DNA from: Ceratotherium simum simum
Taxonomy: Eukaryota; Chordata; Mammalia; Perissodactyla; Rhinocerotidae
DNA: 64,000 bases
Assembly: GCF_000283155.1 (NCBI RefSeq)
Contig: NW_004454216.1
Span: 1,499,879-1,563,878, forward strand
Direction of reading: 5' to 3'
Part shown: positions 1-12,700 of the stretch, piece after piece
Layout: each line of letters begins with the position of its first letter
Position numbering within the stretch: position 1 is the first letter of the stretch
Position numbers and translations under genes: made by a program
Notes under the pieces: generated by a model
The model's input: the letters and a program-made list of their open reading frames with translations, nothing else
Database searches by the model: none
Told to the model about the DNA's origin: nothing

Positions 1-1046
1 ATTTGTCTTTCTCTGTCTGGCCTATTTCACTTAGCATAATTCTCTCAAAGTCCATCCATATTGTTGCAAATAGTAGGATTTCATTCTTTCTCACGGCTGA
101 ATAATATTCCATTGCGTATATATACCACATCTTTATCCATTCATCCATTGATGGACACTTAGGTTGTTTCCAAATCTTGGCTACTGTGAATAATGCTGCA
201 ATGAACATAGGAATGCAGATATCTCTTCCAGATCCTGTTTTCATTTCTTTTGACATATACCCAGAAGTGAGATTGCTGGATCATATGGTAGTTCTGTTTT
301 TAATTTTTTGAGGAACCTCCATACTGTTTTCACTAGTGCCTACAACAAATTACATTCTTATCAACAGTACACAAGAGTTCCCTTTTCTTCACATCCTTGC
401 CAATATTGTTTTCTCTTGTCTTTTTGATGACAGCCATTCTAACAGGTGTGAGGTGATATCTCGTTGTGGTTTTGATTTGCATTGCCCTGATGATTAGGGA
501 TGTTGAGCACCTTTTCATGTACCTGTGGGCCATCTATATGTCTTCTTGAGAAAAATGTCTATTCAGTTCCTCTGCCCATTTTTTTTTTTTTGTGAGGAAG
601 ATCAGCCCTGAGCTAACATCCATGCTAATCCTCCTCTTTTTTGCTGAGGAAGACCGGCTCTGAGCTAAGATCTATTGCAAGTCCTCCTCCTTTTTTTCCC
701 CAAAGCCCCAGTAGATAGTTGTATGTTATAGTTGCACATCCTTCTAGTTGCTGTATGTGGGACGCGGCCTCAGCATGGCCGGAGAATCGGTGCGTCCGTG
801 TGCGCCCGGGATCTGAACCCATCCTCTGCCCATTTTTTAATCAGATTGTTTGGTTTTTTTACTATTGAGTTGTGTGAGTTCTTTATATCTTTTGGATATT
901 AACCTCTAATCAGATGTATGATTTGCAAATATTTTCTACCATTCCATAGGTTGCCTTTTCATTTTGTTGCTGGTTTCCTTTGCTGTGTAGAAGCTCTTTC
1001 ATTTGAGGTAGTCCCATATGTTTATTTTTGCGTTTGTTAGCTTGTA
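1..1046 (-). mobile_element. LINE-1 3' portion, minus strand, split by an ERE SINE
   Basis: The sequence is the reverse complement of the L1 ORF2 end and 3' region, with the familiar run that reads on the minus strand as 'gatgtggtatatatac', then 'caatggaatattattcagcc' and 'atgaaatcctactatttgca'. It continues after the nested SINE at 585-822 with '...aatcagattgtttgg'. Frames are broken, so it is a dead copy. The distal limit near 1046 is approximate. Confidence 0.85.
585..822 (-). mobile_element. ERE-type SINE (tRNA-derived), minus strand, inside L1
   Basis: It is flanked by a perfect 16-bp target-site duplication cctctgcccatttttt (569-584 and 823-838). The poly(T) side lies at the left, then the tail, body and head in reverse complement. 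The short minus-strand reading frame over it is SINE sequence, not a gene. Confidence 0.9.
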
Positions 1047-1149
1047 TATTTCTAAAAAAAAAAAAAAATTCTTAGAAGATTGTGATGTACACCCCTGAAC
1101 CACCATACTATGATCTGGTTCTTAGCTTTATTCTAATAGATAAGTTACC

Positions 1150-2330
1150 ATGTATCTGAATTTGTGTTTGAATAGTTGTATAGTACAGGCAATAAATTAA
1201 ATGCCTATAGAGTCTAGACCATGAGAAAGGAAGTTTACTCTGAGTAAGAAAGTCATTGGAGGAATTTGAACAGATGGTTGATATGATCTAACTTAGCATT
1301 TTAAAAGGATCACTGTAGGGGCCAGCCCCGTGGCTTAGCGGTTAAGTGCGTGCGCTCCGCTACTGGCGGCCCGGGTTCGGATCCCGGGTGCACACTGAGG
1401 CACCGCTTCTCCGGCCATGCTGAGGCCGCATCCCACATACAGCAACTAGAAGGATGTGCAGCTATGACATACAACTATCTACTGGGGCTTTGGGGGAAAA
1501 AATAAATAAATAAAATTTAAAAAATAAATAAATAAATAAAAGGATCACTGTAGCTACTGTATGGAAAACCACCGTTTGGGTGGGCATGTGAGCAGGGCAA
1601 GGCTTTAGTAGGAATACCAGGTAGGAGATGATTACATTAATTCAAGCAAAGAGATGGATAGAGGCTTTGACCTGGGTGGTAATAGCGGAGATGGTGAGAA
1701 ATGAACAAATTTTGGATATATATGTAAGGCAAAAGCAACAGGATTTGCTGACAAGTCAGATATGCAGTATGAAAGGAGTTAAGGATCACTCTTAAGTTTT
1801 TGGCCCTTCAAGTAACTGGAAGGATGGAATTGCATTTTACTGAGACAGAGAAAACTAGGAAATTAGGTTTGGGAGGAAAATAAGGAAACTTTTTTTGAGA
1901 TGTTAATTTTGAGGTCCCTTTTAGACATCCAAATTGTAGTCTGGTAGATATGGTAGTCTGAAGTTCAAGGGACTGGTCCAGAAAAGATATAAATTTGGAA
2001 TTCATCAACATAATGATGACATTTAGAATCGTAAGATTAGATGAAATTGCCAAGAGAGCAGGTGTTGAGAGAGAAGAAAAGAGATCCAAGAACTAAACCT
2101 TAGGCACTCCAACAATATGAGTTCAGAAGGATAAGGACAACCCAAATGGAGATTGAAAAGGATTAGCCAGAGAGGTGGGAAGAAAAGCAGGAGAGTATGA
2201 TATCCTGGAAGCTAAGAGAAGAAAGTATTGCAAGGCAGAGGAGTGATTAGTTGTGTCAAATGGTAGAGTAAGATGTAAACTGTTCATTGATCATTGGATT
2301 TAGCAATGTGGAGGCCGTTGGTGACCTTGA
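1150..2330 (+). mobile_element. Ancient interspersed repeat, family not assigned, split by ERE
   Basis: The stretch resembles a widely dispersed old mammalian repeat, with landmarks such as 'tgatatgatctaacttagca', 'aaaaggatcactgtagctac' and 'agacatccaaattgtagtct'. The same landmarks recur at about 28055-28460. I do not name the family. It is interrupted by the SINE at 1319-1537, and the edges are approximate. Confidence 0.5.
1319..1537 (+). mobile_element. ERE-type SINE, plus strand, full head to A-rich tail
   Basis: The perfect 16-bp target-site duplication aaaaggatcactgtag lies at 1303-1318 and 1538-1553. The head has ggcttagcggttaagtg (box A-like) and gggttcggatccc (box B-like). The tail is an (aaat)n run. 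It is a tRNA-derived SINE, not a functional tRNA gene. Confidence 0.93.
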
Positions 2331-3060
2331 CAAGGAATAGTTCAGTGGGGTAACTGGGGCAAAAGTGTGACAGGAATGAGTTCAGAAGAGAATGTAAGGA
2401 AAAGAATTAGAGACAGTTGAGAACAGACAACTCTTTGGAGGGCTTTGCTGTAAAAAGGAATGGAGAAGTGACATGGTAGCTGGAGAAGGTGCATGAAGTC
2501 AAGAGAAGGATTTTTTTTTAAGATAGGAAAAATTATGGCATGTTTGTGTGCTGGTGGGAATTATCTGACAGAGAGGGAAAATTTGATGATGAAAGGGAGA
2601 GAGGGGAGAATTGGTGGAGCTACACCAATCTTATCTTTCTTTGATAAGAAAGAGGAGATGGGATCTCATGCACAAGAGGGGGATTTGGCCTTAGGGACAC
2701 AGATAGCCTATCCATAATAGCTGGAGGTAAGCAGATTATGTGGGCACAGATGCAAGGAGGTGGATAGATAGGGGAAGAACAGGTTGTAGAAGTTCTCTTC
2801 TGATGGCTTCTGTCTCAGGAAGCAAGGTTATTAGCTGTGCTTAAGAATAGGGAAGAGATATTGGAAATTTGAAAAAGAGAAGAAAGTATGAGTTATCTAG
2901 GAGAGGAAAAGAGGAAATGGACTATGGAACTGATTGAAGGGCAGCTCCAAAGGTACACTGGAATTTAAAATGAATCCAGCCCACTTGAATGTGTATTTTT
3001 CTGAGCTTCACATTCAGCTAGCTGGGTTGCAGACATGGAATCAGGGAAAAGGTGAATATA

Positions 3061-3247
3061 TAGTCGTACACCACATAACACATATACGATGGTGGTCCCA
3101 TAAGATTAATACCTTATAGCCTAGGTGTGTACTAGGCTATACCATCTAGGTTTGTTTAAGTACACTCTGATGTTTGCACAAAGACGAAATTGGCTAACGA
3201 TGCATTTCTCAGAACTTGTCCCTGTCGTTAAGTGACACATGACTGTA
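3061..3247 (-). mobile_element. Tigger-like DNA transposon remnant (internally deleted)
   Basis: The ends are partly complementary terminal repeats (tagtcgtac... / ...catgactgta) flanked by TA, as expected of pogo/Tigger non-autonomous elements. The interior includes 'tacgatggtggtcccataag' and 'ctataccatctaggtttg'. A second copy lies at 13870-14105 in the opposite orientation. Confidence 0.7.
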
Positions 3248-3583
3248 ATCGGGTTGGAATTTTTTTCGGGTGAATACAATATGATTCTTCACTAAAATAA
3301 TGAATCATGGAATTTATGGTTAGTTAGGAAGGAAGTGAGGATTTGGAAGTGGAAGGGGGAGCCCTGAAAGGTGTTAGGATCAGTTAACTAGGTCGTCTGA
3401 GGTCAAAGATTATCATTAGAGTTGAAGTATTAGAGGGAGGAAGCTTGAAAGATAGCAGGTGGTAGTCAGAGGATCAGAGGGTGAGATGCTGATATGGACT
3501 GTCCAATGCTTTAAACTGGGATGAGAGTGCTTATCAGTTTTCTTAGTGGCTATAATAATTATTTTGATGGATTGATTTGTTAG

Positions 3584-3713
3584 GTTCATGACTACAAAGA
3601 AGGAACCCCAGAAGAGAAGACCTACTATATAGAATTATGGGATGTTGGAGGCTCTGTGGGCAGTGCCAGCAGTGTAAAAAGCACAAGAGCAGTATTCTAC
3701 AACTCTGTAAATG
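3584..3713 (+). CDS. RABL3: RABL3 exon 3 (residues 47-89 plus 1 nt)
   Basis: The acceptor is tttgttag before 3584 and the donor gtaaag follows 3713. The exon encodes [12 protein letters not shown], then [12 protein letters not shown] and AVFYNSVN, ending with the first base of the Gly90 codon. WDVGG is the G3 (Walker B-like) motif. The 130-nt length leaves phase 1, matched by the next exon. Confidence 0.95.
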
Positions 3714-6700
3714 GTAAAGCATTTTTTATTTCTACCATTTGTTAATGGTCTAGGAATATAGATCATCTGATATGGAATGCTGTAGGATGCTGGACTTATC
3801 TTAATTTAAGAAAGATCTGATTACTCACAACTCTTAATTTAAATCTGCATATCACATACCATTTTGTTTCTAGGTTCTAACCATGTAATTCAGAACGTTA
3901 AATATTTGCTTTGTCTAAGTGTTTCTATTTATATTATTGTCATATGCTAAATATTGAGAAATAAAATTGTATTTTGGGTACTTGACGTAAAACGTGGAAC
4001 TTTCAAAACACTGTCCCCTGGGAGTGCTGTTCTCCAGTCAGTTGAGTAGGTACAATAGAACCATTAGGAGTCCCACAGTATAAGCCAGATGTCACCAAGA
4101 TAAAGATTTTTTTCATCTCTCCCTTGGAGGGAGTCTTGTGTAATTATAAACAGCTACCTAATGGTGTTTTTAGGGGTGCAGAAATTTCATCCAGTTATAG
4201 ATATTCAAATACCTGGAGGAGACTTCCAGGTGGAGGTGTGTAATAGAGCACATAATTGCAGTTCATAGAGTTCCTACTTTGTATCAAGGGACTAAACCAC
4301 TGGCGCCTGTAATTTACCTATAGCGTTTCTTTATCGTCTTCTCTTTTTTTAATTCATTCTTTAAGCCACTTTTTTTTTTTTTTTAAAGATTTTATTTATT
4401 CATTTTTTTCCCCCCAAAGCCCCAGTAGATAGTTGTATGTCATAGGTTCACATCCTGCTCATTCTTTAAGCCACTTTTTACTGTGAAATATAATTTCAAC
4501 TTGTCTTTGATTGAGGTACCAAAAGATTTGGCATCTCACCCCTTCCCTCCAGGTGTTTGCTTAGCTATTAATAGGACCTAATTTATACTATGCTTAGACC
4601 TCATTCAGTACTGAATGAAGCATTGCATTCAGTACCTTCTTAACTCCTTATATTCTTCTTTCAATAGCTTATCTTCTCATATCATAAGCTGTTGTGGATA
4701 CTACAAAAAGAAGTAAAGAAGGTTCTTGCTATTGGATACATAGTATAGAATACAGGATGAGTTGTGTTAGTTCAGACCTATGTCCCATTTAGCTCAGAAT
4801 TCTGTCTACAAGTTTCACAATCTAATTGAAGAAACAGAACATTCATAAATGAAACAAAACATTGTTATAAGATGGTGGTGTTAATATATGACATCGTCAT
4901 GCAAGAAAGTACATGATAATGGCATATATTAATAGAATGTATATGGATGAGAAAAACAGTCAGATAAGACTGGTATAATGTTAGGTGATTTTTTAGAGAA
5001 AAGGAGAGAAAGAAATGAAGCCTGGTTTAGACCTAGAATCAAGTGATAAGCTTGGATTATATCAGCCAAATGACTTGTCAAAGTTGGTATCAATCTGATC
5101 TGGCAAAGAGAAGTTTGGATATATAACACTTGTACTGTTCAGATCTTTTTGAGAAGAAGTTAAGATAAGAATTATAAATAAATAATAAAGACCATTCAAA
5201 TCCTAGAAACTTTGTGGAATTCTGAGTTGCAAACTTAAGTACTGAAGAAGAAATCCATCTAAATCCACATTTATTTGATTATTTTTCTATACCTAACTAT
5301 TCATTAGTGACTTGTCTCGTCCTTGAATATTATTGAAATAATTGTGTATATCCTATGTTAGTTTTACAGATAAGACTGAGATATATTCCTGTTTCTTAAA
5401 GGTTAAAAAAAATCCTTGTTAATAAAAGCAAATTTCTGTGTTCTTTCACCCTAGCAATGGAACATTTCTCTTGGTAGAAGCACTCAAGGTTCTTTACTCC
5501 GTCTACCATTCTTAGTCTCCTAAGAAACAGAGCATAAGGATCACTCCATTCAAATGCACAGTCTTTATTCTTAGCAATAACTTTCTTCCCTCCGTATGCT
5601 ACTTTCCTCCCACTGTGATGAACTAGGCTGGTAATCCCCAAAAGAAACCTATAAAGTGTCCTACCTCTCTCTCTTAAGATTAGAACATATTCTGATCAAC
5701 TATCACTCTGACTTCTTTCCTCTGGGCCCCACCTCATCGTCTACAAAGCAAGAACTCTCAGACCAAATGAAAGAGGGAGAGTAAGGAAAAGGGTACTCAA
5801 ATGCCCTTAAGAGCTCAAAAGCCTTAAATAGAGATCCTCAAAAGACAAACTCCTCCCAGTCCATCTAATAGCTCATCTAGGCCTTTGTAATCCTTTCACC
5901 CTCCCAACCAAAAGTCTCACCCATAATTTTGTGATATTTATACCTGGGAAATAGGGAGAGGAGAAAATATCTGCCACTCCTTTGTCTTAAGTGAGACTTG
6001 ATTCTGCTTTCTCTCAGCCTTTTACTGTCAGGTTACCTGAGTTCAAATTCTGGCTACCCCCACTTACCACGTGACCTAGGGCAAGTTACCCAACCTCTCT
6101 GAGCCTCAGTTTCCACATGTATAAAATGAGGTAAAATAATTCTTACCTCATAGGACTGTTCTGAAAATCAAATTAGATAACACGTGTAAAGCACAATATG
6201 TAGCACATAAGTGCTGAGTAAATGTTAGCTATATTCTTTTATGGTAGCTCTTTATTCCTTTTTTAAGTCTATCCTCTATCATGTGTCCTTGATGCCTAAT
6301 AGAACCTCTTATTGAGGAAGGTAGAGTGAGTGCAGTTGGATATGGGGGCAACTGTCAGATCTCTGTTTGTTCCAGATGCCAGGAGTGATACAGATTTATC
6401 TGAGCTAGGAGGAACAAGTCAACTATAACTTGCACAAGCACCTTCGTTGTAAAAACTAGAGGAGCCAAATAATTCTAACTCTTCTGCCCTTCTTTTTCCA
6501 ATTGACATACCTCACGTCTTGAAGATGGAGGAATCATCATTTTCCTGTCCTCTCTTCACAGTAGAATCTGGGTAATATACGAAAGGGTTGGGGGTTTGAA
6601 AACCTGTAGTCTTTTGACCACAAGATGATACCCTAAATTCCACTAGGCATTAAAGCTTTCCTCTTTTGTCTGTATCTTATTGTAATAATTACCTGCTCTG

Positions 6701-9700
6701 CCTTTCTGTCTAGGATCTTAACTGCTTCTGTTTAATTGTATTTCTAAACTTCATTACATTTTGTTATTTTTCCTCAATCTCTCAAAAGTCCATCTATTTT
6801 CTATTATTCATATTTCTTGACTGTCTCTTCCTACTTTCTTCTCTGGCATGTTTCTTTTGCTCTATTAACTAAATCTCTTGTAGGTGGCAAGCTTACATAG
6901 CTAAGCATTAATTCAATGAACTAAAAAATTAGACTTTTGAGTTGATTTTAGGCCCAGGTGATCTACAGGAAAACATTTTGTCAGCTAAAGAATAGAAATT
7001 GTATCAAATTAAATCAATACCATTTTAATGCATTTTTTATTTAATATTTTTGGTGAATGTAAGTAATATGTGTATGTATGATGTCTGTGACAGTACTAGG
7101 CACCGTGCAGAAACAGTTAACTTTTCGAATGAATATAATTTCTTATATACTTGATGTAGTTTTGCTTCTGTTTATTGACGAGGTAGTTTTGCAATTAGGA
7201 CCAGGCAGAGTAGGCACTCAGTAAGTGTTGAATGAAGAAGAAAAGAAAAGACATTCTAAAAATTTAATGACATTTTGTCAGCCCTCGTAGAATTACAAAA
7301 AGTTACATAACTGACAAAGAAAATTTTGTAGGTAATCATTTGTAAGAATTTCTAGAGGAAATTTTAAAATAATTGTGTCTGAGTTTGTTAGTAATACTAA
7401 AATACTAGGTTTGTTAAGCAACCTAATGCTTGTATTTACTAAGCCTCACTTTGCCAATTGTAAAATGAAGAGGAATTGTTAGAATATCAACATGTTTTCT
7501 CTGATTATTTTAGGTATTATTTTAGTACATGACTTAACAAATAAGAAGTCATCCCAAAATTTGTATCGTTGGTCATTGGAGGCTCTCAACAGGGATTTGG
7601 TGCCAACTGGAGTCTTGGTAACAAATGGGTAAGCCCAGATTACTTCACAATTGGTTTGAAATGTTACAGCAATCATAGGAATGTACCCAAAATAACACTT
7701 TGTAAGATGTTTGATTGGCAAATATTTTCTCCCAGTCTGTAGATTTTCTTCTTATTGTCTTAACAGTGTCTTTCACAATGCAATGGTTTTTCATTTTGAT
7801 AAAGTCTCATTTATCAAGTTTTTCTTTTAGGTATTATGCTTTTGGTATCATGTCTGAGAACTTTTTGCCTAATCCCAGATCATGTAGGTGTTTTGCTATG
7901 TTTCTTCCGGAAGTTTTAGAGTTTTAAGTTTGCTTGTAGATCTGTGATCCTTTTTGAATTAGTTATAATGTGTGAAGTTTTGGTTGAGGTTGACTTTTGC
8001 GTATGAATGTCCATTTGTTCCAAAACCATTTGTTGACAAGATTACCCTTTCTCCATTGAATTGCTTTTACTCCTTTGCCAATAATCAGTTGACCATATTT
8101 ATATGGGTCTATTTCTAGACTCCTTAATTCTGTTCTGTTGATCGGTGTGTCTGTCTCTTCAGCAATGTCTTGATTATTGTAGCATTAGAGTAAGTCTTAA
8201 AATTAGTGTGATTCCTTCCACTTTATTCCTTTTCAAAATTGTTTAGCTATTCTAGCTCATTTGCTTTTCCATATAAAATTGAAATCGGCATGCTATATTG
8301 ACAAAAATTCTGCTTGAATTTTGATTGGAATTACATTAAACCTATAGATCAAATTGGGGAGAATTTTTGTTGCATTTTCCAATCCATAAACACAGTATGT
8401 CTCTCCATTTATTTTTTGAAGCAAATCCTAGACATCACATCATTTTGTCTATATATATTTCAATGTGTAACTTTAAAGGATAAGACTTTTTGAACATAAC
8501 CAAAATATAATTGTCACACTTAAAATTTAACAATAAGTCTTTAATATCACATATTATTTTAATTTCCCCAAATGTCTCATAAATGTTGGTTTGTTCAAAA
8601 CAGTATCTAAATAAGGTCCACTCATTGTGTTTGGTTTCTTAAGTTTCTTTTGATCTTAAGTTCCCCTTCCTTTTTTTTTTTTTTTTACCCTCTAGCAGTT
8701 TATTTGTGAAAGAAGATGTCTTGTTTGCCCTGTAGAGTTTTGTATATCCTGGATTTTGCTGATTGTATCCCTGTAATGTCTGTTAAATTTGTTTCTCTGA
8801 ATCCTAAATCTTCTCTAAAATGGTAGTTAAATATAGTGGTCTGAAAGATGCAACGTTTTTTGTTTTTGCCAAGGTGGTATTGTGCATGTAATACAATACC
8901 TGGTTGTCTGTCTCTTTATGGTGTTAAGGTATTATCAGCCTTATCTATCCATTAGTTTTTTACCTAATGGTTTCAAAACAAAGAATCTAAAGATCTGGTT
9001 TCAAATTGTATGTAAGATTTAATGAAAGTGAGAAAAAAGGAAAGCTGAAAAGAGAAATAAGAGAATAAATTGTATATATATATGGCAACACATATATGTT
9101 ATGTTACGTTTATAATACTTAGATATGTTAATGTGCAAGAGATTGTGCAAGACTACAAATGACAGAGATATATGTGTATCAAAGACGTTTGATAAAAATA
9201 TATGTAAAAATTTGCATGTGAGTCGGAGTTAGTGAGTATAGGAAAAGGAAATAATCCAAAAGGGGGACACTCTCAACACTTTATTCTCTAATAAAGCAAA
9301 TTTCAGTTTTAGACCATTTCTCCTAAGTCAGGGTTGATGTTGGCAAGAAAAATCAAAGATCTTTAACTCAACTTATTATTGGCTTTGATGCACTAAATAG
9401 AATGATAATATATTTATGAAATGGGAGGTTACATAGTTCAAAACACTTGTGTTCCAAAGCTGAACAGTAACTGAGGCTCTGTAAGATTATTATGAAGGGC
9501 AAAAAGATTTGAAATTTTTGCACACACCCCCAATTTAGATTATTCAAAGAGAAAGAAATGTTAAAGGAAAGAAAAAAGCTGTGCTCAACCGAGTTGTATT
9601 GATTGTATTATGCAATATTGATTTACTGTCATAAGGTGTTTACAACCAGATTTTGCTGACTGTTGTAAATTGAGCTTATAACATGTCAGAAATCCAAATC

Positions 9701-12700
9701 TGTTTTATTTCTCATATGTGAATAGAATTTAAATTAATTCAGCAACATTGGGCTCTATGTTCTTTTCAGTAATAGAAAGAACACCACTCTGTCCTTTGGG
9801 TAAAAATAGAAGAAAAGGATTGTAATAGCTAATGACCCAAGACCACTAACCCTAAATGATTCGTATTGCCTGTCCTCTGCCTCCCGCAGCTCTTGTGTCA
9901 GGACAAACAACTATTTGGTACTTAATTCTTTCCTTTTACTATTCATTTTGCATTTCAGCTGTTTCCTTCCCTTCCCATTTGTTGAATCCATCTTTCTCCA
10001 GGCTATAGCATCACCTATGGTTGATTTCTTCTGGCCTTCAGCATTCCTATTTCTTATTTTCCTGAAATGATCTATTTTTCTTTATTATTCATAGACAGAA
10101 ATGTGTATGGTAGATATAGAGCTTTTACATACCCCAGAAAGCACCTAGAAGCTTGCCATTTTCCCCTCTGGCACAAGGCTTGAGTGCCGTGCTAGGTTCC
10201 TGAGTTTTCTTCTCTCCACTGAGGTTTGAAGCCACTCTCTGCATCTGCGCAGAAAAATTCCTGAGCTGTTAGCTTTGAGAGAAGTCAGTTTAACCTACTT
10301 TAGTACACCTGGTGGGCACTCAGCTATTCAAGTAGTCTAGAAAGACTCATGGGAACAAATTTTGAGTAGTTACATGAATAGTTGGAACTCCATGGATGGT
10401 AAAGATGGATTGATACATAAACAAGTAGATGGAAGAAATTGGGAGAAAAGTAGTTTTATTGGTGATGGGTGACCAAGAATCAGTGAATTATCAGTCAAAT
10501 AGTATAAGCTAGCTGAATTTAAATATTACATATCTACATCAGAAAGGTAAATTCTCTTCACCTCTTCGTTATTATTTATCACAGGGATTATGACCGGGAA
10601 CAGTTTGCTGATAACCAAATCCCACTATTGGTAATAGGGACTAAACTGGACCAGATTCATGAAAACAAGCGCCATGAAGTTTTAACCAGGACTGCTTTCT
10701 TGGCCGAGGATTTCAATGCAGAAGAGATTAATTTGGTGTGTATTTTCACTAATGCATCTTTGTATTATTATCAGGTGAAGGCAAAACCAAAGACTTCCTA
10801 AGTCACATATTCTCGCAAAAGAAGCTTTATACTTGAAATCAGGCTGAGTTCTAGTCCAAAATGTAGTGAAGATTGGAATCAACATAGATTGTCAGATGTG
10901 CGTAGTCACTTCAGCCTCCTTGTATGCTGATCTGTTGTAGTATTCAAACTTTGTTCTATGAATAATGTAAATGATGGGCTTTTTCTTGAAAAGATTTTTA
11001 AAAATCATACCAAAATCGAAATAATTTAATTAATTTAAAAATAATTAAATTAAGGTGACAAAGAAAGTCATTGATACTGTACCTTGATTATTATTTCTTT
11101 AGAAAAGCCTCTTAGCTTCTTAAACTACAGAATTTACCTTAAAGGGCAAACAAATAGATAAATGAGAAAATTACAAACTGTGAACCAGGTGTGGTTCATA
11201 AGCCTTAGTTTATATAAACTTACGTGTATACAGAGGATTGAGTCTTTCCCTGAGATATTTTGCTCAGTTAGAACTGGGCACTAAAAAGGCTAAGAAAAGT
11301 CCTCATATAAACCACTTAGTGTTGCCCAGAGAATGATTCTGGCCAGCAGCTTCAGTCATGGTTTATGTGTCATTGTTCACAAGTAGGATTTCTGCCACAT
11401 ATTCAATGCACTGGCATTCAGACGTGTGGTGGGAGTGGTGGCTTCATAGTACCAATGGGTACCATCGATTGATCACTTACATGCTGAGCGCTGTTCTAGT
11501 GCTTTACGTACATTATCTCACATGCATTATCTTCACATCATGCCTATAAGGTAGGTACTGTTATTATCCCCATTTTTAAAGATGAAGACTAGAAGCAGAG
11601 AGAGTTAACTAGGCCAAGGTTACACAGGTCAAACCAAGCACTCTGACTTCTGAGGCTGTGCTCTACATTTAAGCCTATTTTCCACTTAATTATCCTTCAA
11701 CTAACATTTAGAATCTTGGAGCTAAAAGAACTCTTAGAAATCATCTAGATTAACAGTTACCCAAACCTGACTGCATATTCATATTACCAACAGTATCTGT
11801 GAAAAAATTTGAATAGCTGCCCCACAGCTGGAGCTTTTTATTCATAAGGTCTGGCAGAAGGACCAGGACTCCGTAATTTTAACAAGTGACCCAGGTGATT
11901 CTGATGCCCTTACTCTGTGGGTCAACATTTGTGAACACCGCTTGGTTCAACCTCACCAATAAATGAGTCAGCTTCTGTCTGCCATTCCATTGTTTTTTAC
12001 CTTCTACTTTGCAGTGGAGGTGCCTTATTTTTCTTAGCTGCCACCATGGAATATTCAGCATATACCCCAAGTGGTCAGCACAGGACCGTGATATTCCAAA
12101 GGATTCTTGCTACTTAGAATGTATAATATCCTTGTTGAAGAAGTGCTGAGGTTACTTCATTTGAACGTTATTTCCAAAGGGAAATTGACCATTGAATACA
12201 CTTAATTCGTTGCAGTAATTACTTTTAATGTATTTTGGAATGTATCTGTTTCTAGTGCCTGTGGATTTCTGTGACAATCACCTAGATATGTTTTTCCTAC
12301 TTTACTGGCAAAGGTAGGGTCATCGTTTCATTGTTAACAAGATGTAAGGTACTCGAGTGGCGGTACTTTGGCAAACACTGTCTCCACAGAGTTCACGTAC
12401 AACATACTTTTGTCCGTTATCAGTATCTGCTTCAAGAACACAGCAGAAACAAGAGGATCTTGAGTGTGTAGGGAAGAAAAAAGGAAGAGGAGAATTGGAT
12501 AAGAGTTTCAAAAGGAGCTAGCAGTCAAAAAGACTCAGCAAGTAAATATAAAGCCTCAACTAAAAAACTAATTAACAATATTAGTGCTAGCATCTTTGAT
12601 TACTGTATGAATTTACTTAAAACTATAGAAAAGTAAGAATATAACTTGTGTATCCATCAAAGATGGAATCAAAGTTAACTTGTGCCTGAAAAAAGGCAAA

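Larger units (their letters stand above)
1..3583. other. RABL3: RABL3 intron 2 (3' part)
   Basis: This is noncoding DNA upstream of exon 3. It holds a minus-strand L1 with a nested ERE SINE, an ancient repeat split by a second ERE, a Tigger-like fragment, and about 340 bp without a recognised feature before the exon 3 acceptor. Confidence 0.85.
3714..7513. other. RABL3: RABL3 intron 3
   Basis: It contains a 5'-truncated ERE at 4375-4459 and a MIR at about 6020-6235. The remainder, including short minus-strand reading frames at about 4.9-5.6 kb, shows no recognisable gene, RNA or repeat. Confidence 0.85.

Noticed and set aside
1319..1400. tRNA-like head with box A and box B
   Set aside because: It is the tRNA-derived head of a SINE with no cloverleaf-forming arms and a poly(A)-type tail; not a tRNA gene.
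11030..11062. Inverted repeat of A/T only (taatttaatt / aattaaatta)
   Set aside because: Low-complexity AT sequence forms such pairs by chance; unlike the hairpin at 14191 it has no informative bases.
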